A stretch of DNA of 64,000 nucleotides from Lachnospiraceae bacterium (GCA_019422065.1 JAHZEA010000001.1:1-64000), one strand, 5' to 3'; shown: positions 43,551-53,114, counted from the first letter of the stretch. Made by a program: numbers and translations. The notes: generated from the sequence alone by a model not told the origin.

Positions 43551-44111
43551 TCAGGCCGCCGATATAATGCTTTTTACCGGTACGCCCGCTTTTGCCAAAT
43601 TCAAATAGCTGTCACGTATTTTTTTGTATGAATTAAACAGCTCCACAGCTCTGGATTCGTTAGTATATACTTTCCAGCAACCGCAAAATTTATAGTTTTT
43701 ACCTTCATTAACTATAAACTCAAATACGTCGTCTTTTGGATAACCAAAGAAAAATCCTATTTCATGCGGAAAACCTTTGTTTTCATTTATCCTAACCTTT
43801 AAAAAGTTAATCATATCTGTTATACTGCTTTCTGGCGGATACCCGCATTTTAATAAAAACGCCTTAACATTTGAGTCGCTTATTATTTCTTTAATCAGCT
43901 TCGCGTTATAAACAAAAACATGTACCTTATCGGCTAAAGCATATAAAAACCGCATTTTAAGGCCTTTTGCCGAAAGCAGTTTGCAGTATGTGCAAAAGTC
44001 ATCCCTCACACTGCAAGCCAATTTTATTGGTATTGAAAACATATTAGACGCTTTTAAACCGCTTATAACAGGCGAAGCATGCACAATAAGCTGTTCCTCA
44101 AAGTAAGACAT
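43551..44111 (-). CDS. DUF3793 family protein
   Basis: This 186-residue cytoplasmic protein has the family hallmark HEIGFFFGYPKDDVFEFI followed by GKNYKFCGCWKVY near residue 110-150. Function is unknown; members commonly sit beside flavodoxin, as here, which suggests a redox or iron-related role. Cys residues near 33-44 and 137-139 could bind metal. GGAGGTG precedes the ATG. Confidence 0.82.
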   Translation of the reverse strand: MSYFEEQLIVHASPVISGLKASNMFSIPIKLACSVRDDFCTYCKLLSAKGLKMRFLYALADKVHVFVYNAKLIKEIISDSNVKAFLLKCGYPPESSITDMINFLKVRINENKGFPHEIGFFFGYPKDDVFEFIVNEGKNYKFCGCWKVYTNESRAVELFNSYKKIRDSYLNLAKAGVPVKSIISAA

Positions 44112-44325
44112 AAATAAACACCTCCATCATTAGCTTTAAATAATTTATATTAGCCTTAACTAACTATATGAATAGTATCATTTTATTTTTTATTTGTCAA
44201 CACACATTAAGGATAATATTTTTCATTAATTAACAATAATTTGTCTACAGTTTTTAATGCTTTGCATAGGTATATTAATAGCTTACAGCAGTTTTTATAA
44301 TATTTTTTTAATGTATTAAATCCTA

Positions 44326-44354
44326 TTGAATATTTACGGCTTTTCTATTAAAAT
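44326..44354 (+). promoter_or_regulatory. Promoter of the DUF4321-maf pair
   Basis: TTGAAT (44326-44331), 17 bp, TAAAAT (44349-44354), about 35 bases before the gene. The rest of the 277-bp gap (44112-44388) is AT-rich and shows nothing else. Confidence 0.6.
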
Positions 44355-44388
44355 AGCTATTGAGTAAAACTCGGGCCGGAGGTAGACT

Positions 44389-44649
44389 ATGAGGAAACTA
44401 CAAAACAAAAACACACTTGTTCTTATACTGCTTCTTATAGCTGGCGTTGTATTGGGCGGATTTATAGGGGATTTATTTGGCAGAGTCCCTTCTTTTTCGT
44501 GGCTGGGCTACGGTAAATCATTCGGCATTACATCGCCTTTTGTTCTCGACATAGGTGTTATTGTTTTACAGTTTGCTTTTACTGTTAAAATAACTATAGC
44601 CGGTCTGATAGGCTTTTTTATAGCCGCTGTAATATATAAATTTTTATAA
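44389..44649 (+). CDS. DUF4321 small membrane protein
   Basis: An 86-residue protein with two transmembrane helices (about 9-29 and 58-84) and the family pattern LGGFIGDLFG between them and KSFGIT. Its function is unknown; it usually lies ahead of maf and mreB in Clostridia, as here, which hints at a role in envelope growth. GGAGGT lies before the ATG. Confidence 0.8.
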   Translation: MRKLQNKNTLVLILLLIAGVVLGGFIGDLFGRVPSFSWLGYGKSFGITSPFVLDIGVIVLQFAFTVKITIAGLIGFFIAAVIYKFL

Positions 44650-44699
44650 GTGGCTTATAGGAATTTTATTTTTATTTAAACAAACAAGGAGACGGTATT

Positions 44700-45299
44700 A
44701 TGTATAAAATTATTCTCGCTTCGCAATCTCCAAGAAGACGCCAGATACTTGAAAGGCTTTCTGTTCCGTTTGAGGTTATTCCAAGCGGCGCTAAAGAATA
44801 TATGGAACTTGAGCAGTCACCTTACGAATGGGTAAAAATACTTTCCCACCGCAAGGCATCGGCTGTAGCGGAAAATATAGAAGGCCCAGCTGTTATAATA
44901 GGTGCTGATACTGTAGTTACCTATTTAGGTAAAATATTAAATAAACCACAGAACAACGATGAGGCGGCTTCAATGCTTCGCCTTCTTAGCGGCAAAAACC
45001 ATACTGTTTATACTGGTTTAACTCTGTTTTTTATAGACGAAAACGGTAACCGTGAGTATGAATCATTTGTTGACGCTACTGAGGTTTGCTTTAACCCTAT
45101 TTCTACAGAAGAAATAGAAAAATACCTTTCTACAGGGGAATACAGCGATAAAGCCGGCGGATACGCTATACAGGGCAAAGCTTCTATATTTATAGACCAC
45201 ATTAAAGGAAGTCCTGAAACTGTAATAGGTCTTCCGGTATCTATATTATATAAAGCACTTAAAGACCATGGCATTGATATAACCGATTATTGGAAATAA
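44700..45299 (+). CDS. maf: Maf-type nucleotide pyrophosphatase
   Basis: Maf proteins hydrolyse non-canonical or modified NTPs to monophosphates and are linked to septum control. The 199-residue protein has SPRRRQIL at residues 10-17, GADTVV near 69 and YAIQGKASIFI near 157. It follows the DUF4321 gene by 50 bases. Confidence 0.92.
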   Translation: MYKIILASQSPRRRQILERLSVPFEVIPSGAKEYMELEQSPYEWVKILSHRKASAVAENIEGPAVIIGADTVVTYLGKILNKPQNNDEAASMLRLLSGKNHTVYTGLTLFFIDENGNREYESFVDATEVCFNPISTEEIEKYLSTGEYSDKAGGYAIQGKASIFIDHIKGSPETVIGLPVSILYKALKDHGIDITDYWK

Positions 45300-45310
45300 T
45301 TAGTTTTTAG

Positions 45311-45340
45311 AGCGGAAAACAGCTGTTTTCCGCTTTTTTT
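45311..45340 (+). terminator. Terminator after maf
   Basis: A perfect 24-base palindrome (AGCGGAAAACAG / CTGTTTTCCGCT) followed by a T run. Confidence 0.9.
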
Positions 45341-45685
45341 ATTCTTAAATTTAAAATTTACTATTGAATTTTACAAAATCTATTATAAAATTTAATATGC
45401 GGTAAAAAATCAAATATCTGAATTTAATGCATAAAAAAACCAGTATTATGAATCATAATTATTAAATTAAAGTTGTGTATTTTAACAATTAATGTATAAA
45501 TTGTTAAATTACTTTTAAGCTTTTGCGTCAAAACGGTGTTGCTATTGAAAAACAAATTTTTTAGAGTTATTATATTAGTATGGTATTTTATACAGATTTG
45601 TAAATAATCTCTAATTACTTTCTAACTACTTAATAAACAAACACCGACAATTTAAATCTACAAATCACCCACAGGAGGAATTTGA
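45341..45685 (+). promoter_or_regulatory. 345-bp mreB upstream region with promoter and inverted repeat
   Basis: TTGAAA (45545-45550), 17 bp, TATTAT (45568-45573) is the likely mreB promoter. About 40 bases upstream is a perfect 10-bp inverted repeat TTTAACAATT / AATTGTTAAA (45481-45490, 45499-45508) with an 8-base spacer, a possible operator. The remainder is AT-rich without further features. Confidence 0.6.
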
Positions 45686-46714
45686 ATGTTTGCACGAGAT
45701 ATGGGAATCGACCTTGGAACAGCTAATACCCTTGTATATGTTAAAGGCAAAGGAATAGTTGTAAATGAGCCATCGGTTGTAGCTATAAATACACTTACAA
45801 AAGAAGTTCTGGCAGTTGGTAACGAAGCCAAAGAAATGATTGGCCGTACACCTGGAAATATAGTGGCAATACGCCCTATGAAAGACGGCGTTATTGCTGA
45901 CTTTGATATAACACAAGCAATGCTTAGATATTTTATAGATAAGGCATACGCCCGCTCTATGTTTGGGCCTAAACCAAGAGTTGTTATTTGTGTGCCTTCC
46001 GGCGTTACAGAAGTTGAAAAACGTGCTGTTATGGAGGCTTCAGTTGCCGCCGGTGCAAAAAGCAACGACGCTTACCTTATTGAAGAGCCTATGGCGGCTT
46101 CAATAGGCGCTGGACTTCCTGTTGAGGAGCCTACAGGAAGCATGGTTGTAGATATTGGCGGCGGCACAAGTGAAGTAGCTGTTATATCCCTTGGCGGAAT
46201 AGTTACAAGTACATCACTTCGTGTTGCTGGTGATGAAATAGACTCTTATATAATAGGATATATTAAACGTGAATATAGTCTTGCTATAGGCGAAAGAACA
46301 GCTGAGGAGATTAAAATAACTATAGGCTGTGCTTTTCCTAAGCCAGAAGAAGAAAGCATGGACATCCGCGGACGCGACCTTGTATCCGGCCTTCCTAAAA
46401 CAATAACAATCACATCAAACGAGATACTCTCGGCTATATCTGAGCCTATAACAGCCATTATAGACTGTATTAAACAGACTCTTGAGGCTACACCGCCTGA
46501 GCTTGCCGCAGATATTATGGAATTTGGCATAACTCTTACAGGCGGCGGCGCACTGCTCTCCGGCCTTGACCAGCTTATAACAAACGAAACAGGCATGCCG
46601 GTACACATAGCCAACGAGCCTTTAAATTGTGTTGTACTTGGTACAGGCATTGTGCTTGAGCACATAGATACATTGCGCAAAGTCCTTGTTTCCCCTAAAA
46701 AACTCAGAATGTAA
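45686..46714 (+). CDS. mreB: Rod-shape-determining protein MreB
   Basis: MreB is the bacterial actin that organises lateral wall synthesis under the membrane. The 342-residue protein has the phosphate-1 motif GIDLGTANTLVYVKGKG at 7-23, DIGGGTSEVAV near 156 and the adenosine loop GITLTGGGALLSGLD near 285. CAGGAGG precedes the ATG. It opens the shape and division cluster. Confidence 0.95.
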   Translation: MFARDMGIDLGTANTLVYVKGKGIVVNEPSVVAINTLTKEVLAVGNEAKEMIGRTPGNIVAIRPMKDGVIADFDITQAMLRYFIDKAYARSMFGPKPRVVICVPSGVTEVEKRAVMEASVAAGAKSNDAYLIEEPMAASIGAGLPVEEPTGSMVVDIGGGTSEVAVISLGGIVTSTSLRVAGDEIDSYIIGYIKREYSLAIGERTAEEIKITIGCAFPKPEEESMDIRGRDLVSGLPKTITITSNEILSAISEPITAIIDCIKQTLEATPPELAADIMEFGITLTGGGALLSGLDQLITNETGMPVHIANEPLNCVVLGTGIVLEHIDTLRKVLVSPKKLRM

Positions 46715-46730
46715 CAAGGAGTGCTAAAGA

Positions 46731-47654
46731 GTGAATTTTTTTAACACTTATAAAAAACAAATTTTATATTTGGTAATAGCCTTGCTTGTAATTCTTGCCT
46801 TTTTTACCGTAGGCAGAAAAAGCAAGGCTACGCCTATAGATAATATATTAGGCTTTATAGTTACACCAGCACAGAATATATCTACCAGTGTAAGCTCATG
46901 GTTTTCCGATAAAATTTCATCATTTAAAGACGAAACGGATATTGCGGCGGAAAACGAGGAGTTAAAAGCACAGGTAGAACTTTTGGAAGCCGAAAACAAG
47001 CGCCTTTCAATGTACGAAGATGAAAACAAACGTCTTTCAGCGCTTTTGGATATATCCCAAAAGTACCCTGACTATGAAACAACCGGCACAAATGTAATTG
47101 CAAAAGACCCGGGCAACTGGTTCCTTACATTTACTATAGATAAAGGCACAAAAGACGGTTTAGCACCGGATATGGCCCTTACCGATGCCGGCGGACTTGT
47201 AGGCAGAATAACTGAATGCGGATATATTTACTCTAAAGTTGAGTCTATACTGGATAGCCGTTCTTCTGTTTCGGCTATGAGCCTTAGAACAGGCGATTTA
47301 GGTGTAGTTAAGGGTGATTATACCCTTATGAACGACGGACTTTGTAAAATGGAATATATCGACGCCGAAAGTGAAATAATGAAAGGCGACGAGATAGTTA
47401 CATCTTACTTAAGCGATATCTACCCTTCGGGCATTACTATTGGCTATGTTAAGGAAGTAGTAACTGATGAAAACGGCCTTACAAAATATGCCGTTATAGA
47501 GCCGTCAGTTGATTTTAAGCATATATCAACACTGCTTGTAATTACAGACAGTTTTGCACAGACTACTCCTTTACCTGAAGAAAATAAACAGCAAGAAATA
47601 CCTCAGCAGGCTTCTTCGGCAGATGCACAAAATCAGTCAGCAGGTGATGAATAA
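46731..47654 (+). CDS. mreC: Rod-shape-determining protein MreC
   Basis: MreC is a bitopic membrane protein that couples MreB with PBP2 and RodA outside the membrane. The 307-residue protein starts with a GTG (AAGGAG upstream), has a membrane helix at 10-27, a coiled coil about 68-105 (ENEELKAQVELLEAENKRL) and the double beta-barrel domain to about 275. The tail is Gln/Ser-rich. Confidence 0.93.
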   Translation: MNFFNTYKKQILYLVIALLVILAFFTVGRKSKATPIDNILGFIVTPAQNISTSVSSWFSDKISSFKDETDIAAENEELKAQVELLEAENKRLSMYEDENKRLSALLDISQKYPDYETTGTNVIAKDPGNWFLTFTIDKGTKDGLAPDMALTDAGGLVGRITECGYIYSKVESILDSRSSVSAMSLRTGDLGVVKGDYTLMNDGLCKMEYIDAESEIMKGDEIVTSYLSDIYPSGITIGYVKEVVTDENGLTKYAVIEPSVDFKHISTLLVITDSFAQTTPLPEENKQQEIPQQASSADAQNQSAGDE

Positions 47655-48178
47655 TGAAAAGAGCCGTTATTATATTTATAATACTGCTTTTTAACTTGAT
47701 TTTTCAAAGCACAATATTGCAGTATTTTAGAATTAACTCAGTTATACCAAATACGGCTCTTGCCGTTATAATATCAATAGCCCTTTTAAGGGGCCGTCTT
47801 GAAGGCTGTTTAACAGGCTTTGGCGCCGGTATACTTCAAGACATATTTTTCGGCAATTCGTTGGGCTACTATGCCCTTTTAGGCGTTTTAAGCGGTTACA
47901 TAGCCGGACGGTTTAACCACAATTACTACAGGGAAAACTATGCCCTGCCTGTTTTTCTTTGTTTTACAGGCACATTAATATACGAAAGCGCTGTATTTTT
48001 TACGGGCGCGTTTTTCGACGGATATTTAAACTATTTCTATTTTTTAGTTAATATTATACTGCCTGAAGCCGTATATACCGCCGTTGTAGCTATAGTAATT
48101 TACCGCCTGCTTTTTTCAATAAACGACAGAATAGAAAAATCCGAGAAATATAAACGCAAGCTTTTTAGTATTAAATAA
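47654..48178 (+). CDS. mreD: Rod-shape-determining protein MreD
   Basis: MreD is an integral membrane partner of MreC. The 174-residue protein has five or six transmembrane helices and the GFGAGILQDIFFGNSLGYYAL motif region near 56-76. Its ATG overlaps the mreC stop by one base. Confidence 0.9.
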   Translation: MKRAVIIFIILLFNLIFQSTILQYFRINSVIPNTALAVIISIALLRGRLEGCLTGFGAGILQDIFFGNSLGYYALLGVLSGYIAGRFNHNYYRENYALPVFLCFTGTLIYESAVFFTGAFFDGYLNYFYFLVNIILPEAVYTAVVAIVIYRLLFSINDRIEKSEKYKRKLFSIK

Positions 48179-48200
48179 AAATTTATGGTGAATAAAATTT

Positions 48201-50993
48201 ATGAAAAGATTCTTTGAACGCATAAGCGAATTTACCAAAAGCCGTATATTTATAATGCTTTCAGGCGTATTTGTACTTTTTACATTTATAGTAATACGCC
48301 TTTTTGTTCTGCAAATAGTTCATGGCGAAACTTATCAGCAGGACCTTAAAACAAGCATAATGCAGAATATAACCATCCCTGCCTCACGCGGCATGATTTA
48401 CGATAGGTACGGCCGTCCTCTCGCTGTAAACGAGGCGGCTTTTTCTATAAAATTCGATGACAGTGTAACTGCGCCTTTAGCTAACCGCTCAAAGTCTGTG
48501 CTGGATTTTGTAAAATCTAACGGCGATAAGATAGCCGATACACTGCCTATAACCAAAACTACTCCAAGAAGCTTTACTTTTGCTTCTGAAGAGGAAGAAA
48601 CAGCATGGAAACAATCAATAGGTTTAGGCAAAAAACAATTAAAATATACGGCTGACGAGCTTTATGATTACTTTTTAGAAGAATACCAAGTTCCGGACGG
48701 CCTTACTGAAGACGAGGAGCGCAAGTTTATAAATTTAAGCATAAGCTGTTCTGATAAAAACTTAATGATACTTTCACTTATAGATATTTTAAACGCCAAT
48801 GGCGAAACAATAAGTGATGACCTGCCTATAAGCCAAACAAAGCCTTATGAGTTTTTGTTCGACGGCAATGAGTCAAAAGAACAGTCATTTAAACAAAGCA
48901 TAGCTATGGATGAGGACCAGTATGACTATACGGCAGATGAAACTGTGGAATATTTAATAGACTTTTTTGAGATTCCTCAGTGTCTTTCCGATGATATAAA
49001 ACGCGATGCCATAGCAATACGCTATTCCCTTTATTTAATGCGTTACAGAAAATACCAGCCTATAACAGTGGCTATTAATGTTAAAGACGAAACTGTAGCT
49101 TCTATTGAGGAAAATAACGGCAAGTTCCCGGGTGTTACAATATACACCGACTCGTTAAGGGAATACCCTGACGGTGAGTATTTTTCAAACATAATAGGCT
49201 ATATAGGTAAAATTAACGATACAGAATATGAGAAATTCAAAGAATACGGCTATACAGCTAACGACATTATAGGCAAAATAGGCGTTGAAAACCTTTATGA
49301 GCTGGATTTAAGAGGTGAAGACGGCGAAAGCCTTGTAGAAGTAGACGCTTCCGGCCGCAGAATAAATACAATTGAAACAAAAGAACCTGTTTCCGGCAGT
49401 AATGTATTTTTAACTATAGACAAAAAGCTCCAAATAGCGGCTTATGATTATCTTGAAGAAGCTTTGGCACAGACACTTATAAATAAGCTTCAAGCCGTAA
49501 GCTCAAAAGATAATCCAATTTCTTTAAAAGAACTTTTTATATCCATGGTAAACAGCAATAACATATCACTTAGTAAAATATATTCAGCACAAGACGGTGT
49601 TTCTAAAAATATATACGATATGATTAAAGAACAGTATCCTGACTTTGATACAGCATCCGATGACGCGTCAGATACGGCAAAGCTTGTTATAACTTCCGGC
49701 ATAGAAACCGGCGCCATATCCACAAGGGATATGACTCTGCTTCTTTTTGAACAGGGTACACTTACAGGCGATGAAGAATATATAAACAGCATAAAAAACG
49801 GCAGCCGTTCACCTCTTTCAGTTATAATAGAAAAACTTGAAAGCCGTGAGCTTCACCCGTATCAAACAAACCTTGACCCTTGCACCGGCTCAGTTGTAGT
49901 ATCAAGCGTAGATACCGGCGAGGTATTGGCTCTTGTTACTTACCCGTCTTACGACAGCAACAGGCTTGTTAATAACTTTGATAACGAATACTACAATCAG
50001 TTATTAAACGACCCTACAACACCTCTTGTAAACCGCCCGCTTAAGCAGAAAAAAGCTCCGGGCTCAACATTTAAAATGGTAACAGCTATAGCCGGACTTG
50101 AAACAGGCGTTATTTCGCCTTTAAGTACCATTCGCGACTTAGGCAGCTTTACAAAAGCTGGTACACCTTATGCTAAGTGCTGGAGCTATACCAGTGGATA
50201 TACCCACGGATTTATAAATGTTTCGGAAGCATTGGAAGTTTCATGTAACTACTTCTTTTACGAAACAGCTTACCGCCTTGGCAACAGCGATGAAGGCACA
50301 ACTGAAGAAGGCATTGCTAAACTTAACGAATACATGGAAGCATTTGGCCTTAATACCGTTTCCGGTATAGAGCTTGAAGAAAGCGAGTCCAATATGGCTT
50401 CACCTGAATATAAAGAGGAAACAATAAAGTGGCAGAATCCTGACGCAACAACAAGCCAGACCCGCTGGACAGACGGCGATACAATAAGGGCAGCTATAGG
50501 TCAGTCTGTAAACAACTTTACACCAGCTGTTATGACAAAATATATCGCTACCCTTGCAAACGGCGGCACACGCTATAAATACCACATAATAGATAAAGTT
50601 CAGGCATCTAACGGTGAAGTAACACTTCAAAAAGAACCTGAAATTGAGCAGCAGATAGAAATTGCACAAGAAAACCTTGAAGCCGTATATGAAGGCATGC
50701 TTCTTGTTACAAACGGCCCTAAAGGAACACTTAGAACAGTATTCCGTGATTTCCCTGTTAATGTAGCCGCTAAATCCGGTACAGCTCAGGAAAGCCTTTC
50801 AAGAAGCTCACATACTTGGTTTGTAGGCTTTGCACCATATGAAGACCCACAGATAGCCGTAACAGTTATGATACCTTTCGGTGAGGCGTCATCATCTCCT
50901 GCCGCCGTTGTAGGAAGGAATATTATTGGTGAATATATGGGCTTAAACTATACGCCTGAAAACAGCTATATGGATGTTTCTTTAGCAGAATAA
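48201..50993 (+). CDS. mrdA: Penicillin-binding protein 2, elongasome transpeptidase, enlarged
   Basis: This class B PBP cross-links peptidoglycan with RodA. The 930-residue protein has a membrane helix (20-40), the dimerisation domain (RGMIYDRYGRPLAVN near 63), and the transpeptidase domain with SxxK Ser622 (GSTFK), SCN and KSGTAQ. It is about 200 residues longer than B. subtilis PbpA. The excess has two sources: residues about 99-182 and 192-275 are tandem copies of one 84-residue unit (both contain a TADE motif followed by Y..D.F and KQSI), and about 110 residues are inserted at 430-560 before the DPCTGSVVV strand. The ribosome site is weak. Confidence 0.9.
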   Translation: MKRFFERISEFTKSRIFIMLSGVFVLFTFIVIRLFVLQIVHGETYQQDLKTSIMQNITIPASRGMIYDRYGRPLAVNEAAFSIKFDDSVTAPLANRSKSVLDFVKSNGDKIADTLPITKTTPRSFTFASEEEETAWKQSIGLGKKQLKYTADELYDYFLEEYQVPDGLTEDEERKFINLSISCSDKNLMILSLIDILNANGETISDDLPISQTKPYEFLFDGNESKEQSFKQSIAMDEDQYDYTADETVEYLIDFFEIPQCLSDDIKRDAIAIRYSLYLMRYRKYQPITVAINVKDETVASIEENNGKFPGVTIYTDSLREYPDGEYFSNIIGYIGKINDTEYEKFKEYGYTANDIIGKIGVENLYELDLRGEDGESLVEVDASGRRINTIETKEPVSGSNVFLTIDKKLQIAAYDYLEEALAQTLINKLQAVSSKDNPISLKELFISMVNSNNISLSKIYSAQDGVSKNIYDMIKEQYPDFDTASDDASDTAKLVITSGIETGAISTRDMTLLLFEQGTLTGDEEYINSIKNGSRSPLSVIIEKLESRELHPYQTNLDPCTGSVVVSSVDTGEVLALVTYPSYDSNRLVNNFDNEYYNQLLNDPTTPLVNRPLKQKKAPGSTFKMVTAIAGLETGVISPLSTIRDLGSFTKAGTPYAKCWSYTSGYTHGFINVSEALEVSCNYFFYETAYRLGNSDEGTTEEGIAKLNEYMEAFGLNTVSGIELEESESNMASPEYKEETIKWQNPDATTSQTRWTDGDTIRAAIGQSVNNFTPAVMTKYIATLANGGTRYKYHIIDKVQASNGEVTLQKEPEIEQQIEIAQENLEAVYEGMLLVTNGPKGTLRTVFRDFPVNVAAKSGTAQESLSRSSHTWFVGFAPYEDPQIAVTVMIPFGEASSSPAAVVGRNIIGEYMGLNYTPENSYMDVSLAE

Positions 50994-51031
50994 AACAAAA
51001 AGTAAACCTGTGCCTCAAAATGACCTAAAAC

Positions 51032-51060
51032 TTGCAGTTATTTGACAATAACAGTATAAT
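51032..51060 (+). promoter_or_regulatory. Promoter of minC
   Basis: TTGCAG (51032-51037), 17 bp, TATAAT (51055-51060), about 30 bases before minC. Confidence 0.6.
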
Positions 51061-51093
51061 ATAAACAAATATATTACGGAGGAGATTTCAAAT

Positions 51094-51648
51094 ATGATTA
51101 CTTTTGTAACGGATAACGAGAAAAAAAATTCTCCCCTTGAGGATGAAAGTCCTGATATAGGTCTTAGTCAAAAGGGGCAGCCTGTTGAAAAAATAATCGA
51201 GCAGGCCGAGGCGGAAAATGAGGCGCAGTCAAATGGCGAAAACTCCAAAGACAGCAAAGCACAGAGCGTTACAGAGGAAAAAATAAAAGACATAATAGAA
51301 AAAGAGTTTTCAATAACAGAGCATACAGCCAAATTCCATAAAGGCAACCTTAGAAATGGTATGTCTATGGAATTTGACGGAAGCCTTGTAATATTAGGCG
51401 ATGTTAATCCCGGTGCCGAGGTAAAAGCCACAGGAAACATACTTATATTAGGCGCTTTAAAGGGCATAGCTCATGCAGGATGCAAGGGCAATACTGACGC
51501 TTTTGTATTTGCCTTAAGCCTTATACCTGTTCAGCTTAGAATAGGAAATATTATTACAAGATTTCCTGACGGCGATTCTAAAGTAAACCGCAAGCCGGAG
51601 TATGCTTATGTGGAGGACGGAAAAATATACGTTTCTCCTTTCGAATAA
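51094..51648 (+). CDS. minC: Septum inhibitor MinC, C-terminal domain only
   Basis: The 184-residue protein has a recognisable MinC C-terminal beta-helix (about 80-182: NGMSMEFDGSLVILGDVNPG, then ATGNILILGALKGIAHAG), the part that dimerises and binds MinD. The normal FtsZ-inhibiting N-terminal domain of about 100 residues is absent; in its place are about 75 acidic, Ser/Gln/Glu-rich residues with one helix (KIKDIIEKEFSI). GGAGGAG precedes the ATG. Context (minD and minE next) supports the assignment. Confidence 0.82.
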   Translation: MITFVTDNEKKNSPLEDESPDIGLSQKGQPVEKIIEQAEAENEAQSNGENSKDSKAQSVTEEKIKDIIEKEFSITEHTAKFHKGNLRNGMSMEFDGSLVILGDVNPGAEVKATGNILILGALKGIAHAGCKGNTDAFVFALSLIPVQLRIGNIITRFPDGDSKVNRKPEYAYVEDGKIYVSPFE

Positions 51649-51873
51649 TTATGCCGTTTTTGTGTATCTTTTTATAGGGTTATGTATATTATATTGTAAA
51701 AAACAATCGAATTTTAATATTTATTTTTAAAATTTGCTAAAAAAAACTAATGCAAAATATTTACATATTTGTTAATATAGATTTATATAGAATTATTTGT
51801 AAATAATAAACCTAAATATTTGATTTTAATCAGAACTTGGCAATATAAGCTTAAAATGCTGGGAGGATAACAA

Positions 51874-52671
51874 ATGGGAGAAGTAATAGTTATAACAAGC
51901 GGAAAAGGCGGTGTTGGCAAAACAACAACTTCCGCCAATTTAGGCTGCGGCCTTGCAATAGCAGGCAAAAAAGTAGCACTTGTAGACGCTGATATCGGCC
52001 TTAGAAACTTAGATGTTGTAATGGGCCTTGAAAACAGAATAGTATACGACCTTGTTGATGTTGTAGAAGGAAAATGCAGACTTAAACAGGCCCTTATTAA
52101 GGACAAGCGCTATGCCGGACTTTATCTTCTGCCGGCGGCTCAGACAAGGGACAAAGATGCCGTTTCTCCTGAGCAGATGCAGAAACTTTGCGAAAACCTT
52201 AAAGAAGAAGAATTTGATTACATAATTATCGACTGCCCTGCCGGCATAGAACAAGGCTTTAAAAATGCCATAGCCGGAGCTGACCGTGCCCTTGTAGTTA
52301 CTACACCTGAAGTATCGGCAGTTAGGGACGCCGACAGAATAATAGGCCTTCTTGAGGCCAACGAGCTTACAAGCCCTTCACTTATACTTAACCGTGTAAG
52401 ACCTGATATGGTAGACAGGGGCGATATGATGAGTATAGACGATGTAACCGAAATACTTGCCATAGACATAATAGGTGTAGTGCCTGATGATGAATCTATA
52501 GTAGTACAGACAAATAAAGGCGAGCCTGCTGTAACAGTTGAAAGCTCAAAAGCCGGCCAAGCTTACCGCAACATAACACAGCGTATATTAGGCAATGATG
52601 TGCCTTTAATGGAATTTAAACAGGAAGAAACTTTCATGAACAAGCTTAAAAAATTATTCCATAAAGGCTGA
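51874..52671 (+). CDS. minD: Septum-site ATPase MinD
   Basis: MinD is a membrane-associated ATPase that recruits MinC. The 265-residue protein has the deviant Walker A GKGGVGKTT at 9-17, DADIGLRNLD near 39, the IIDCPAGIE switch and a C-terminal amphipathic membrane helix (FMNKLKKLFHKG). GGGAGG precedes the ATG. The 225-bp gap before it is AT-rich with no clear terminator. Confidence 0.95.
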   Translation: MGEVIVITSGKGGVGKTTTSANLGCGLAIAGKKVALVDADIGLRNLDVVMGLENRIVYDLVDVVEGKCRLKQALIKDKRYAGLYLLPAAQTRDKDAVSPEQMQKLCENLKEEEFDYIIIDCPAGIEQGFKNAIAGADRALVVTTPEVSAVRDADRIIGLLEANELTSPSLILNRVRPDMVDRGDMMSIDDVTEILAIDIIGVVPDDESIVVQTNKGEPAVTVESSKAGQAYRNITQRILGNDVPLMEFKQEETFMNKLKKLFHKG

Positions 52672-52758
52672 TTTTAAATGCCTTATGCCATAAAACAAAA
52701 TCCCCGATTAGCCATAATTTTTCGGGATTTATATCGTTTTCGACAGGAGTGATTTAAA

Positions 52759-53049
52759 ATGGATCTGTTTGATTTGTTCGGTTTTCTTAAAAAGAAAGAA
52801 CCTTCCTCCGGTACAGTGGCTAAAGACAGGCTTAAGCTTGTTCTTGTTCATGACCGCGTAAATTGTTCGTCACAGGTACTGGAAATGCTTAAAGGTGATA
52901 TTATAAAAGTAATATCCAACTATATGGAAATAGACGAAGATGAGCTTGATATTAACATCACTCAGACACGTTCCGAAGATAATTCTGGTACTGTTCCCGT
53001 ACTTTACGCCAATATTCCTATCAAGAGTATGCGAAGGAATGCTAATTAA
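52759..53049 (+). CDS. minE: Topological specificity factor MinE
   Basis: MinE stimulates MinD ATPase and confines MinC activity. The 96-residue protein has the N-terminal membrane helix (LFDLFGFLKKK), the anti-MinCD segment AKDRLKLVLVHDRVNC and the dimerisation strand-helix part. A full MinE beside a shortened MinC implies an oscillating system is still in place. Confidence 0.93.
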   Translation: MDLFDLFGFLKKKEPSSGTVAKDRLKLVLVHDRVNCSSQVLEMLKGDIIKVISNYMEIDEDELDINITQTRSEDNSGTVPVLYANIPIKSMRRNAN

Positions 53050-53063
53050 AAGAGAGTAAATTC

Positions 53064-53096
53064 AGGCAGACTGGCTAAAGGGCTCAGCCTGCCTTT
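53064..53096 (+). terminator. Possible weak terminator between minE and rodA
   Basis: Stem AGGCAG-CTG / CAG-CTGCCT with a bulge, followed by TTTTAAT. The short T tract suggests partial readthrough. Confidence 0.45.
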
Positions 53097-53114
53097 TAAT
53101 ATCGGAGAATACAA

